DNA from: Syntrophus sp. (in: bacteria)
GTDB lineage: Bacteria; Desulfobacterota; Syntrophorhabdia; Syntrophorhabdales; Syntrophorhabdaceae
Direction of reading: 5' to 3'
Length of the DNA stretch: 34,950 nt
NCBI GenBank assembly: GCA_013824835.1
Contig: PNOM01000025.1
Span: 1-34,950, forward strand
This document shows, piece by piece, positions 8,409-16,729 of this stretch (positions within the stretch are counted from its first letter, which is position 1; every line of letters begins with the position of its first letter). Under the pieces are notes generated by a model that did not search any database, had not been told where the DNA came from, and saw nothing but the letters and a program-made list of their open reading frames with translations. The position numbers and the translations under genes were made by a program.

Positions 8409-9694
8409 GGTGTACCCCCTTTTTTCGTAACCCTTAAGACCATAGATTCCATATCAGCCACTATTACCTTTTCACCTGCCTTGATTGGCCCATCGCTCCG
8501 TGCATTCCACAGTTCTCCATGTACAAAAACCTTTCCGCTTTCAGAAATATCTGTCCGGGCAATCCCTGTCTCTCCGACAAGGCCTTCTTTGCCGGTCTTC
8601 ACCTTTGATAATTGCGCCTTTATGGCATAGGACAGTATACCGAAGACGAATAGGGCCGACAATATTGCTACCAGAAGGATAGTCACCCACGAGATCGACA
8701 AAATGCCCGAGGGCAGGTCAATTAGCATGATAGAGCCTATCACAATAGATATTATGCCTGCAATACCCAACACCCCGTGACTGATTATCTTCAATTCAAG
8801 AACGAAAAATATGAACCCGAGCACTATGAGAAAGGCACCGGCAAAACTGATCGGTATGGCTTGAAAGGCATAGAGGGCAAGGATCAGGGCAATACCCCCT
8901 GCCACCCCGGGGAATATGGCTCCAGGACTAAATATTTCAAAGAGTATCCCGTAGATACCGATCATCATCAAAATATAGGCAATATTCGGGTCGCTTATGA
9001 ATGCAAGGAACCTGTATTTAAAGGGCATCTCCAGTGCAACCGTCTGGGCGCCCTTTGTCTTCAGTGTGGTTACACCCTTCTTTGTCTCCACGGATTTGCC
9101 GTCAATACTTATAAGCAGTTCCTCAAGACCCCCTGCCACAACATCAATCACCTTCTTTTGAAGGGCCTCGTTCGCCGGAATAGAGGCGCTTTGGGTTACT
9201 GCCTTTGCAGCCCAATCCTCATTCCTGCCCCTCTTTCTCGCAATGCTCTTCACATATGCCTCGGCATCATTTACAACCTTATCCATTATCGTCTTGTCCG
9301 GCTTTTCCTTGCCGATGGTCACCGGATGGGCTGCCCCCATATTCGTCCCCGGTGTCATAGCTGCAATGTGGGCTGCAAGAAGGATAATGCTTCCTGCTGA
9401 TGCTGCCCTCGCACCGGAGGGATACACATAGACCACAACAGGTACTTTTGATTCCATTATGCCTTTTACAACATCCCTCATGGACGTATCGAGACCCCCA
9501 GGGGTATCAAGAAGGATAACAAGGGCAGTAGCGCCCTTTTCCTCACTCTTTGCAATAGATTCAAGGATAAAGCCGGAAGTTGCAGGGCTTATCGCGCCAG
9601 TCACCTTTGCCGTATATACATCTCCCGCTTCTGCACAGAAGGCAGAGAAGGTAAGGATTGCAAGAAGAATGACGAAACTGAGGGGTTTTCTCAT
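8405..9694 (-). CDS. nfeD: NfeD, long form: membrane-bound ClpP-class serine protease
   Basis: The 429-residue protein has a signal peptide (hydrophobic residues 5-20) and an extracytoplasmic ClpP-like protease domain. By comparison with the archaeal homologue PH1510, the catalytic dyad should be S99 (in AASAGS) and K149 (in AYVKSIA). Four to six membrane segments span about residues 228-355, and a C-terminal soluble OB-fold NfeD domain covers about residues 372-427. The long form cleaves the C-terminal part of its slipin partner, which is encoded immediately downstream with a 4-base overlap. It also overlaps coaD by four bases, so it lies inside a translationally coupled chain. Confidence 0.92.
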   Translation of the reverse strand: MRKPLSFVILLAILTFSAFCAEAGDVYTAKVTGAISPATSGFILESIAKSEEKGATALVILLDTPGGLDTSMRDVVKGIMESKVPVVVYVYPSGARAASAGSIILLAAHIAAMTPGTNMGAAHPVTIGKEKPDKTIMDKVVNDAEAYVKSIARKRGRNEDWAAKAVTQSASIPANEALQKKVIDVVAGGLEELLISIDGKSVETKKGVTTLKTKGAQTVALEMPFKYRFLAFISDPNIAYILMMIGIYGILFEIFSPGAIFPGVAGGIALILALYAFQAIPISFAGAFLIVLGFIFFVLELKIISHGVLGIAGIISIVIGSIMLIDLPSGILSISWVTILLVAILSALFVFGILSYAIKAQLSKVKTGKEGLVGETGIARTDISESGKVFVHGELWNARSDGPIKAGEKVIVADMESMVLRVTKKGGTP

Positions 9695-10179
9695 GAAAGG
9701 CGAAATTTCTCTTTAAGCCTTTTCTCCACAATTTCAGGAACAAGACCTTTGACAGATCCGCCGAATTCGGTCACCTCTTTAATTGTCCTGGAACTGATAA
9801 AATAGTAATCCTTGCTGGTCATCATAAACAGGGTGTCCATACCCTTGTTCAGGTTTCTGTTCATGGATGCCATCTGGAATTCGTATTCAAAATCACTCAT
9901 GGCCCGGAGCCCGCGGATTACAAACCTCGCATTGACCTTCTTCACGTAGTCCACAAGAAGGCCGTTAAAACTGTCTACCAGCACATTTTCATTATAGTTT
10001 ACCGCTTGCTGAATCAGTTCAAGCCTGTCCTCAACGGTAAACAGCGCCTTTTTCTCAATGTTGAATGCAACTGCTACAATAACTTTGTCAAAAAGTTCGA
10101 GGCCCCTCATGAGGATATCCAGGTGGCCGTTTGTAATAGGATCAAAAGAACCGGGATAGACTGCTACTTTACGTTTCAT
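9691..10179 (-). CDS. coaD: Phosphopantetheine adenylyltransferase
   Basis: At 162 residues this is the usual length of CoaD, which transfers AMP from ATP to 4'-phosphopantetheine to give dephospho-CoA. The nucleotidyltransferase motif YPGSFDPITNGH spans residues 8-19, with H19 in the TxGH signature, and the second signature ISSRTIKE is at 128-135. The ATG lies inside the 3' end of rsmD with an 11-base overlap. It has a good ribosome-binding site (AAGGAG, about 6 bases upstream). The rsmD-coaD pairing is common in bacteria and supports both calls. Confidence 0.96.
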   Translation of the reverse strand: MKRKVAVYPGSFDPITNGHLDILMRGLELFDKVIVAVAFNIEKKALFTVEDRLELIQQAVNYNENVLVDSFNGLLVDYVKKVNARFVIRGLRAMSDFEYEFQMASMNRNLNKGMDTLFMMTSKDYYFISSRTIKEVTEFGGSVKGLVPEIVEKRLKEKFRLS

Positions 10180-10765
10180 CAGTGTCTCCTTTACTTGATA
10201 TGCTGCTGCACAGTGTATACAAAGAGATGCATGTGTCTCCGTACCTCTTCATCGCCATCGTCTCCCACCCCTCAGATACCGGGGCATCAAATATTTCCCT
10301 CTTCGAGTGCTCTATAACAAAGAGCCGCTCTTTATCACACACAACGTCATTTTGAAATAAGGAAATGGTCTCCTTTACATAACCTTTTTCATATGGGGGG
10401 TCCATAAAAATTATATCATAATTATAAGCCTTTTTATAAAGAAAAGGGACGGCATAACATGCCTCCATATTGAAAACCTCACATAATGATGCAAGATCAA
10501 GGGCATTGAGATTTCTTAATATAAGGGCGCACATTTCCCGGTCCTTTTCCACGCAGGTTGCTTTAGCCGCTCCTCTGCTGAGTGCCTCTATGGCAAAGGA
10601 ACCGGAGCCCGCGAAGAGGTCAAGGACCCTTTTCCCTTCTACATCCCCTATAATGTTGAAAACGGCTTCCCGTGCCTTCGAAGGGGTAAATCGCGCGCCG
10701 CTATGATCTGATGCCTCAATGCTCCTGCCCTTGAGTCTGCCCCCTGTAATTCTGATGCCCTTCAT
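10169..10765 (-). CDS. rsmD: 16S rRNA (guanine(966)-N(2))-methyltransferase
   Basis: A 198-residue SAM-dependent methyltransferase. It shows the N-terminal ITGGRLKGR signature (6-14), the SAM loop LDLFAGSGSF (48-57) and the catalytic DPPY (122-125) of N2-guanine methyltransferases. RsmD modifies G966 of 16S rRNA in the small subunit. The start overlaps the ArsA-like gene by four bases (ATGA) and the end overlaps coaD by 11 bases. Confidence 0.94.
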   Translation of the reverse strand: MKGIRITGGRLKGRSIEASDHSGARFTPSKAREAVFNIIGDVEGKRVLDLFAGSGSFAIEALSRGAAKATCVEKDREMCALILRNLNALDLASLCEVFNMEACYAVPFLYKKAYNYDIIFMDPPYEKGYVKETISLFQNDVVCDKERLFVIEHSKREIFDAPVSEGWETMAMKRYGDTCISLYTLCSSISSKGDTDET

Positions 10766-11745
10766 CCCTGCCGGCCTTCATCGGATGCAAAGAGAGCAGC
10801 GGATACATCCGCAATAGACTCCATGCCCTTGATCTCCTCCGGGGAGAGATAGAGGGTAACCATATTGACATCCCTGTAAGTGTCATGCATAAAACCGATG
10901 TAGCGGGCCTGCATCCTTTGACGGGACCTGTGAAATTCACAATCCCCGTCTTTTACCACATGGTTGATAATGATATTTTCCACTATGAGCTGATTTTCTC
11001 TAAACTCTGTGATCACCCGCTCAGTCAGCTTTACTCCGAGGGCCTCCGGGATAGTAACAATCACATATTTGGTAACTGCCCTGTTCCTTATGAATGCCAC
11101 TATCTGTTCTGAGAGGGCCTCCCACCCGCCAATTACCTCAAGAAGGGTTTTTTTCGATCCTTTCAATTTTACCGCGTCCTTCAGTTTTTCCAGGTAACCG
11201 TATATGTTCATATAAAATTTCGTCGCTGCTTCCATGTGCCTGAGAAAAAGATGGGGAAGCCGGAGCAGCCTGAGCGTATGGCCTGCCGGCGCCGTATCCC
11301 ACACCACCACATCGTAGGTTCCGCTCTCCACAAGATCCATGATGTAGCTCAGCATATATTCCTCTTCAATACCCGGGGCAGTCCCTATGTAGTCAACAAA
11401 GTCATAGTCTACGTCCGCAAATGACCGGACCACCTCATAGATCTCGGGGCCAAAACGTTCTTTCCACTTCTTCAACACTACATCCGATGAGATTTCAAGA
11501 CCGTAAAGTTCGCAATGATCAGTGATCCTTTTCTCTTCACTCCCGATAGTCTTCTCAAAAATGTCCGATAGGGACGGGGCCGGGTCACTTGAGATAATCA
11601 GGACTTTTCTTCCGTCCATAGCCATTTTTAAGGCAATAGCCGAGGCGCAGGTAGTCTTCCCGACACCGCCTTTTCCGCCTACCATGATAAGCTTCACCTT
11701 TTCGTCTACAATATTCTTGAGTCCCACTGCCCTTGCCTCGTACAC
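10762..11745 (-). CDS. ArsA/Get3-family ATPase, single domain
   Basis: A P-loop ATPase of the ArsA/Get3 branch, 327 residues with one ATPase domain. The deviant Walker A motif GGKGGVGKTT lies at 23-32, SSDPAPSLSDIF supplies the switch I region, and VVWDTAPAGHTLRLL is the Walker B/switch II block typical of the family. Free-standing bacterial members have no agreed function, and no arsenite transporter gene lies nearby, so arsenic resistance should not be assumed. The annotated start is a GTG at 11745. A GTG at 11727 (residue 7) has a GAGG site 8 bases upstream and fits the predicted promoter better. First gene of the operon running to about 3429. Confidence 0.87.
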   Translation of the reverse strand: MYEARAVGLKNIVDEKVKLIMVGGKGGVGKTTCASAIALKMAMDGRKVLIISSDPAPSLSDIFEKTIGSEEKRITDHCELYGLEISSDVVLKKWKERFGPEIYEVVRSFADVDYDFVDYIGTAPGIEEEYMLSYIMDLVESGTYDVVVWDTAPAGHTLRLLRLPHLFLRHMEAATKFYMNIYGYLEKLKDAVKLKGSKKTLLEVIGGWEALSEQIVAFIRNRAVTKYVIVTIPEALGVKLTERVITEFRENQLIVENIIINHVVKDGDCEFHRSRQRMQARYIGFMHDTYRDVNMVTLYLSPEEIKGMESIADVSAALFASDEGRQG

Positions 11746-12052
11746 AATGATATAACCATCTGAGATATGAGAGTCAAGAAATTATATACCCGATTAGTAA
11801 GCCCTAACTTATACTGGAGTTAATAAGCTGATATTCCTGGACGGCCCCCGGCACGGGAAGAAGGCTTCAGGTGCCAGGAGCCACTCCATCCGGCATCATT
11901 AGATATCTTTAACACTGAGGATGCCGGAATATACTGCAAACCGATGAACATCCACGAACAAGCCGTTGGCCGACCAGATGAATAGAGAAATATTATGGGC
12001 CTCTTGACAAGATCGAAAATAAACTGGGGATAAAGGTCATCTCAATATTTCC
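11746..12052. repeat. Non-coding gap with degenerate repeat copy 2
   Basis: The blocks at 11901-11949 and 11972-12031 match those at 141-189 and 322-382 (see copy 1). Here they are almost contiguous. The remainder, 11780-11900, shows no reading frame or structure that I can identify. The repeat lies between a minus-strand housekeeping operon and the plus-strand sugar transferase gene. Confidence 0.6.
11749..11777 (-). promoter_or_regulatory. Possible sigma-70 promoter of the arsA-like/rsmD/coaD operon
   Basis: On the minus strand TTGACT (11777-11772) and TATATC (11754-11749) are separated by exactly 17 bases. Transcription would begin near 11742, at or just inside the GTG at 11745. The gene would then be leaderless or, more likely, start at the GTG at 11727. 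The -10 box is only a moderate match. Confidence 0.4.
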
Positions 12053-12082
12053 TTGACACCTAATGGCTGATCTTTTTATACT
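12053..12082 (+). promoter_or_regulatory. Sigma-70 promoter of the sugar transferase gene
   Basis: TTGACA (12053-12058) is a perfect -35 box and TATACT (12077-12082) matches five of six -10 positions, with an 18-base spacer. The leader would be about 105 bases long. It contains a short inverted repeat, CTGCAC (12087-12092) with GTGCAG (12117-12122). Another TTGACA at 12004, inside the degenerate repeat, lacks a convincing -10 box. Confidence 0.6.
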
Positions 12083-12193
12083 TCACCTGCACAGAGGCCA
12101 TATTTTATTAAAAAATCGTGCAGTGTGGATTCATGTAAAACACACGAAAAACCTTGATGGTCCGACAAATTGATGGTCTTTGGCGAAAGGACA

Positions 12194-13594
12194 ATGATGC
12201 AGTTAAGGGCGGGTTCGGATTTACTGGCCATAAGAATCGGTTTCCGCTATCTCATTGAAGGCTTATTGCCCCTTTGCGTTGCCTGGATGCTTGCATCGGC
12301 CATAGGCTGGTTCACTGTAACGACACAAACAATCTGGCCCTCTCTTGTCGCCGTAGTTGCCGCCAGTTTATTGGTGCGTTTTGACCTGCAACAGTTGATC
12401 CAGATGCACCCCTATCGTTTTGCAGTTATTGGCTCGCTCTTCAGCCGGACGGCATGGTTAGCAATAGTCTGCGCCATTGCATTCTTCATCGATGGGTCAG
12501 TCCTTCAGCAATTGCCCTCCATTGCTATCTTTTCTCTCGGGCAATGGTGCATCGTATCGCTCCTGACCATTGTGCTGATTGAAATAGCCATGCTTCCAGG
12601 ACTCCGCCGTCCGAATCAAAAACTTGCGATAGTGGCTGTGACTGACTCAAGCGTCGCTTTCGCACGGGGATTGCCCAATCAACGATTTGTGGCCCTTGAA
12701 TTTGTCAATTATTTTGAAGATCGATCACCAGACCGGATTCCTGATCATACCCCTTTTCCTGTAATGTGCCGCATCGACGAAGTCGCAGCTTACGTGCACG
12801 ATCATGAGTTACATCATGTGCTGCTCTCTCTTCCCACGAAAGCCTACTACCGCTTTGGGCAGGTACTGGAACAACTACTCGACACCACCTGCTCGGTTCA
12901 TTACCTTCACGATTTTATGCTCTTCAAACCCATTCGTGAAGGAATAACCTCTATAGGAAAACTCTCTGTTTTCACTATAATTGACTCACCAGCTTCAGGG
13001 ATCGGCTCGACGGTTAAACGGGCCTTTGATATTGCTGCCTCGGCATTGGCGCTGGCAGTTCTTTCACCCATATTGCTTGCAACAGCAGTATGGATCAAGC
13101 TCGATTCAAAGGGACCGGTCTTCTTCAGGCAAAATCGCTGGGGCACTGGGGCACACCCCTTTCAGATTTACAAATTCCGGTCTATGACGCAGGCCGCAAG
13201 CGACAGTAATACTGTGGCACAGACTACCAGAAACGATATGCGTGTCACGAGGGTAGGCGCATTCATCCGTCGCACTTCAATTGACGAGCTGCCCCAGTTA
13301 ATCAATATTCTGCGCGGCGAAATGAGCCTTGTAGGCCCTCGACCCCACGCGATTCCCCATAATGAGCAATATCGTGGCCAGGTACGAGGATACATGTTGA
13401 GACACAAGATAAAACCGGGGTTGACAGGGTGGGCTCAGATTCACGGGTTTCGCGGCGAAACAGATACCCTCGATAAGATGGAAAGCCGGATAGAATACGA
13501 CCTGGAGTACCTTCGCCAATGGACTCCTGCACTGGATATTTATATTATCTGGCGCACAGTGGGCCTGGTGCTTTCCCGCAGGAACGCATACTAA
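12194..13594 (+). CDS. Polyprenyl-phosphate sugar-1-phosphate transferase (WbaP/WcaJ-type initiating glycosyltransferase)
   Basis: This membrane enzyme transfers a sugar-1-phosphate from a nucleotide sugar to undecaprenyl phosphate, starting exopolysaccharide or O-antigen repeat units. The 466-residue product has four hydrophobic segments in its first 130 residues and a cytoplasmic CoA-binding-like middle domain. A further membrane segment precedes the bacterial sugar transferase domain, which shows KFRSM, DELPQLINILRGEMSLVGPRP (with its DE pair) and KPGLTGWAQIHG. The start is uncertain: AAAGGA at 12186-12191 supports ATG 12194 or 12197 over ATG 12173 or TTG 12170. No other polysaccharide genes are nearby. 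A repeat lies upstream and a MITE-like element begins at its stop codon, suggesting an inserted cassette. Sugar specificity is unknown. Confidence 0.9.
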   Translation: MMQLRAGSDLLAIRIGFRYLIEGLLPLCVAWMLASAIGWFTVTTQTIWPSLVAVVAASLLVRFDLQQLIQMHPYRFAVIGSLFSRTAWLAIVCAIAFFIDGSVLQQLPSIAIFSLGQWCIVSLLTIVLIEIAMLPGLRRPNQKLAIVAVTDSSVAFARGLPNQRFVALEFVNYFEDRSPDRIPDHTPFPVMCRIDEVAAYVHDHELHHVLLSLPTKAYYRFGQVLEQLLDTTCSVHYLHDFMLFKPIREGITSIGKLSVFTIIDSPASGIGSTVKRAFDIAASALALAVLSPILLATAVWIKLDSKGPVFFRQNRWGTGAHPFQIYKFRSMTQAASDSNTVAQTTRNDMRVTRVGAFIRRTSIDELPQLINILRGEMSLVGPRPHAIPHNEQYRGQVRGYMLRHKIKPGLTGWAQIHGFRGETDTLDKMESRIEYDLEYLRQWTPALDIYIIWRTVGLVLSRRNAY

Positions 13595-13722
13595 TTCCAA
13601 TTCTAACTCAAAGCCCTATCTTCGTTGCCTTCGTCATCTGCTCCTCGATGTACTGTTAAAGTACACCTCCGTCGCCTCTTCCTTGTCGCCTTGATATCAT
13701 CAATGATTTAGAATTGGAATAA
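13592..13722. repeat. MITE-like element A, 131 bp with terminal inverted repeats
   Basis: The ends 13592-13610 and 13704-13722 form 19-base inverted repeats (17 of 19 matching), with the identical core ATTCCAATTCTAA. The interior carries a small palindrome, TGTACTGTTAAAGTACA (13649-13665). A homologous element in opposite orientation occupies 29391-29559 plus 31097-31117 and shares the interior blocks reading GAGGCGACAAGGAAGAGG and GCAACGAAGATAGGGC on its own strand. The left end contains the TAA stop of the sugar transferase gene. No coding capacity is seen. It separates two converging genes and its ends could act as a bidirectional hairpin. Confidence 0.75.
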
Positions 13723-13726
13723 CTTG

Positions 13727-15511
13727 TCAATTATTTAGCAACCTTTTCTGGTGTCCAAAATTTGCCACCACTGCGGGCATGTCGAGGATGAGGATCACCT
13801 TTCCGTCCCCCCGTATGGTTGCGCCACCTACTCCGTTTATATTGCCGAGAAACTCACCAAGAGGTTTTATCACTACTTCTTCCTGTCCGATAACAGAGTG
13901 TATCCTGATGCCTATCGTCTTTTCGCCGATAATGCAGATTACAATATAGCCGTCACTCTCCTCATGGGCATCGAATGAATATATTTTTCCCAGGTCTATC
14001 ACAGGAATAACCTTATCTCTCAGCACAAGCACATCATTCTTGTCGATAGATTTTACAAGACCCTCTCGCGATTTAACCAGTTCAATTACCGTACTCAGAG
14101 GTATGGCAAACAAATCCTCTGCTACCTTTACTATTAAAGCCCTCATTATCGCGAGAGTAAGAGGAAGCTTTATAATAAGCCTTGTCCATTGCCCCTCTAC
14201 TGAGTCTACATAGACCTGGCCATTCATCTTTTCTATATTCGTCTTTACTACATCCATACCCACGCCCCGGCCGGACACGCTGCTCAGCTTTTTCGCAGTG
14301 CTTAAGCCCGGTATAAAGATGAGGTTCATTACTTCTTTGGGAGTCATGACATTCAGTTCCGAATCAGTCATAAGCCCCTTTTCTCTTACCTTATCCTTTA
14401 CTGCCTGGAGATGGATACCGTTGCCATCATCATAGATTTCAATGATAATATGGTTTCCTTCATTGTATGCCTTCATGGAAAGGATACCCTTGCCCTGCTT
14501 GCCTCTTTTCTTGCGATCTTCAGGCATTTCCACACCGTGGTCAAGGGAGTTCCTTATAATATGGACAAGAGGATCGTGAAGCGCCTCTATTAACGATCTG
14601 TCAAGCTCTGTGTTCTCGCCCTCTATGTGAAGATCTATCTCTTTCTTTGATTCACCACAGAGGTCCCTCACCAGTCTCGGTACCTTATTGAAAAGTTTGC
14701 TGATCGGAACAAGCCGCGCCTTCATTACAGAAAGCTGGAGCTCATTTGTAATAGACTCCAGATAATTGGTCACGTCTGCAAAACTGTCGGCAGTACTGTT
14801 ATTGTTCAGGTCTTTCTTTATAATACTGTTCACAAGGATCAGCCTGTTCTTGCCAAGGACAAGTTCTCCCACAAGATTCATCAGCTCATCGAGCTTACGC
14901 ACGTCGATCCGTATGGTTTGCTCTTCTTTCTGGGTTTTTTGTTTTGAGAGAAAACCCTTTAGCTGTCCCTCTGTAACAAGTTTCTCATCAACAATGATCT
15001 CGCCGAGCTTCTTTTCCTGTGGATCATCCTTCTGCTTCCTCAGGGCATTAACAAGTTCATCTATCTTTATTGCCTCTTCCTCTACAAGTATTTCCCCGAT
15101 CTTCTTTCTGTCGGCCTTGGTCAGTCTTTCAAGTTTCTCGATAGTAGAGCCCGTTTCTCTTGCCTCTGTTCCTTTTTCCTTGATGTCATCTATAAGCTGT
15201 TTCATTAAATCAAATGATTCAAGAAGTACATCCGTCACCTCTCTGTCAGGCAACATCTCTTTCTTCCTTATCATTCCCAGTACATCCTCTCCTTTATGGG
15301 CAAGGTTCGACAGGGTGGCAAAACCAAGAAAACTCGAAGTTCCCTTGATGGTATGAACCGCCCTGAAAATGCTGTTTACCACTTCTTCGTCGGGATTTTC
15401 TTCTATAACGACGATATCCTGGATTACGTTCTCCATTAATTCACTTGACTCAGCTATAAATTCAGCCACAATCTCCTGCATTTCATCTTTTTCAACAATC
15501 TGCCCTTCCAT
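13727..15511 (-). CDS. cheA: Chemotaxis histidine kinase CheA with MshEN-like insert
   Basis: The central kinase of chemotaxis, autophosphorylating and passing phosphate to CheY and CheB. In 594 residues: an HPt domain with the phospho-histidine H53 in AVHTIKGTSS; a linker with two 24-residue repeats (137-160 and 168-191) of the LGEILVEE..L...L..Q type; the dimerisation domain from about 200; the ATPase domain with its N-box near N321 (RNSLDHGVE) and a DDGNGI G-box (361-366); and a CheW-like domain at the C-terminus. The repeats resemble T2SSE-N/MshEN motifs and occupy the place of a CheY-binding P2 domain. Last gene of the fliL operon, 3 bases after cheY. No cheW or receptor gene is in the window. 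Confidence 0.95.
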   Translation of the reverse strand: MEGQIVEKDEMQEIVAEFIAESSELMENVIQDIVVIEENPDEEVVNSIFRAVHTIKGTSSFLGFATLSNLAHKGEDVLGMIRKKEMLPDREVTDVLLESFDLMKQLIDDIKEKGTEARETGSTIEKLERLTKADRKKIGEILVEEEAIKIDELVNALRKQKDDPQEKKLGEIIVDEKLVTEGQLKGFLSKQKTQKEEQTIRIDVRKLDELMNLVGELVLGKNRLILVNSIIKKDLNNNSTADSFADVTNYLESITNELQLSVMKARLVPISKLFNKVPRLVRDLCGESKKEIDLHIEGENTELDRSLIEALHDPLVHIIRNSLDHGVEMPEDRKKRGKQGKGILSMKAYNEGNHIIIEIYDDGNGIHLQAVKDKVREKGLMTDSELNVMTPKEVMNLIFIPGLSTAKKLSSVSGRGVGMDVVKTNIEKMNGQVYVDSVEGQWTRLIIKLPLTLAIMRALIVKVAEDLFAIPLSTVIELVKSREGLVKSIDKNDVLVLRDKVIPVIDLGKIYSFDAHEESDGYIVICIIGEKTIGIRIHSVIGQEEVVIKPLGEFLGNINGVGGATIRGDGKVILILDMPAVVANFGHQKRLLNN

Positions 15512-15514
15512 CTC

Positions 15515-15886
15515 TTATTCCCCCCCCTTTAATAGACTTTCCACTTTAAAAAGGAGAACATCAGGCTGAACAGGCTTGTTGAGAAACATATTCACCCCTG
15601 CCTGAAATGCGTCCCTCCTCAGGTTTTCGTCCTTTGTGGTTGTCAGCATTATCACCGGTGTATCTATATAGTAGTAATTGTTCCGCAGGTTCTTGACAAA
15701 TTCCAGTCCGTCCATATTTGGCATGTTAAGATCGACTATGATAAGATCAGCCTGAACATGACTCAGTTTCTCCATTGCATCAAGGCCATCCTCCGCTTCC
15801 GCGACAAGAAAATCCTTTCTTCTCAGGATATAGCTTAATAGTTTTCTGATTGTAGATGAATCATCAATTACAAGAATTGTTTGCAT
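15515..15886 (-). CDS. cheY: Chemotaxis response regulator, single receiver domain (CheY)
   Basis: A stand-alone receiver domain of 123 residues. The acidic pair D8/D9 is visible, the phosphoacceptor is D52 (IVDLNMPNMDG), the switch threonine is around T82-T83 and the conserved lysine is K104. When phosphorylated it should bind FliM at the motor, whose N-terminal binding peptide is intact in this window. It sits between cheR and cheA with 3-base gaps on both sides, supporting a true chemotaxis role. Confidence 0.92.
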   Translation of the reverse strand: MQTILVIDDSSTIRKLLSYILRRKDFLVAEAEDGLDAMEKLSHVQADLIIVDLNMPNMDGLEFVKNLRNNYYYIDTPVIMLTTTKDENLRRDAFQAGVNMFLNKPVQPDVLLFKVESLLKGGE

Positions 15887-15889
15887 ACA

Positions 15890-16717
15890 TCACCCTTTTT
15901 GATACGTAATTGTTCCCGGGAAGACCAATGGTTTAAAGGCCCGGGAGATATTGTGAAGAGACTCAGCATGACCAATCGTAAGATAGCCCTGGAGCTTCAG
16001 GGATTCATGGAAATGATCAATTACCTTCTTCTTCATCTTTTCATCAAAATAAATAAGCACGTTTCGACAAAAAATCATGTCCATCTGTTTATATCTCCTG
16101 TAGGCGTCAGTATCCATCAAGTTCAGAAAATCAAATTTTATGTTTCTTTTCAAGTTCTCTTTTAATGTATGGAGGTTATTATTTTCAGTAAAGTATTTTT
16201 TTCTGAGGGCGTCATCCATGCCCCTCACGCTGTAGGCATTGAATACTGCCCTTTTTGCAGAATCAAGCACCTTTAAGCTGATATCCGTGCCATAGATCAC
16301 ATAGGGTATATTTTTCCCCATGACCGCACTGATCTCTTCCATAATAATCGCAAGGGTATAAGGTTCTTCCCCTGTCGAACATCCGGCGCTCCAGATCCTG
16401 ATTGGCTGGGTCGGAATCGTACCGTTTAAATAGTTCTTTTTCAGGAGAACCTTGAATGCATCTAACTGGGGGGGATTTCTGAAAAAAAAGGTCTCATTTG
16501 TGGTCACTACCTCGAAGAGGCTCGTCAGTTCAGCTTTTACCTTTTCTCCACCGTATTTCAAAAAGTAATAATAATCCTGGAAGGTGCTGAATCCAAGCTC
16601 ACCCAACCTGTTTGTAAGCCTGCTCTCAAGAAGGTAGGTCTTGTTTTCAGCAAAATGAATACCTGTCTTATCATAAATAAAATCTCTTAAGAGGATAAAT
16701 TCTTCTTTCGCTAACAT
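15890..16717 (-). CDS. cheR: Chemotaxis protein methyltransferase CheR
   Basis: A 275-residue SAM-dependent methyltransferase that methylates glutamates of chemoreceptors for adaptation. It has the N-terminal helical CheR domain (LLRDFIYDKTGI), the TTNETFFFRNP segment (72-82), the SAM-binding motif IRIWSAGCSTGEEPYTLA starting at 106, and CRNVLIYFD toward the C-terminus. Length is typical. It is paired with cheB in this operon, separated from it only by the HEAT-repeat gene. Confidence 0.94.
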   Translation of the reverse strand: MLAKEEFILLRDFIYDKTGIHFAENKTYLLESRLTNRLGELGFSTFQDYYYFLKYGGEKVKAELTSLFEVVTTNETFFFRNPPQLDAFKVLLKKNYLNGTIPTQPIRIWSAGCSTGEEPYTLAIIMEEISAVMGKNIPYVIYGTDISLKVLDSAKRAVFNAYSVRGMDDALRKKYFTENNNLHTLKENLKRNIKFDFLNLMDTDAYRRYKQMDMIFCRNVLIYFDEKMKKKVIDHFHESLKLQGYLTIGHAESLHNISRAFKPLVFPGTITYQKG

Positions 16718-16729
16718 TAGCCCCTTCTC

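Noticed and set aside
10762..11745. Arsenic resistance as function of the ArsA-like ATPase
   Set aside because: No arsB, arsC or arsR gene nearby, and free-standing single-domain members are common outside arsenic operons.
12004..12032. TTGACA inside the degenerate repeat as promoter of the sugar transferase gene
   Set aside because: No acceptable -10 box at 16-18 bases; the TTGACA/TATACT pair starting at 12053 is much better.
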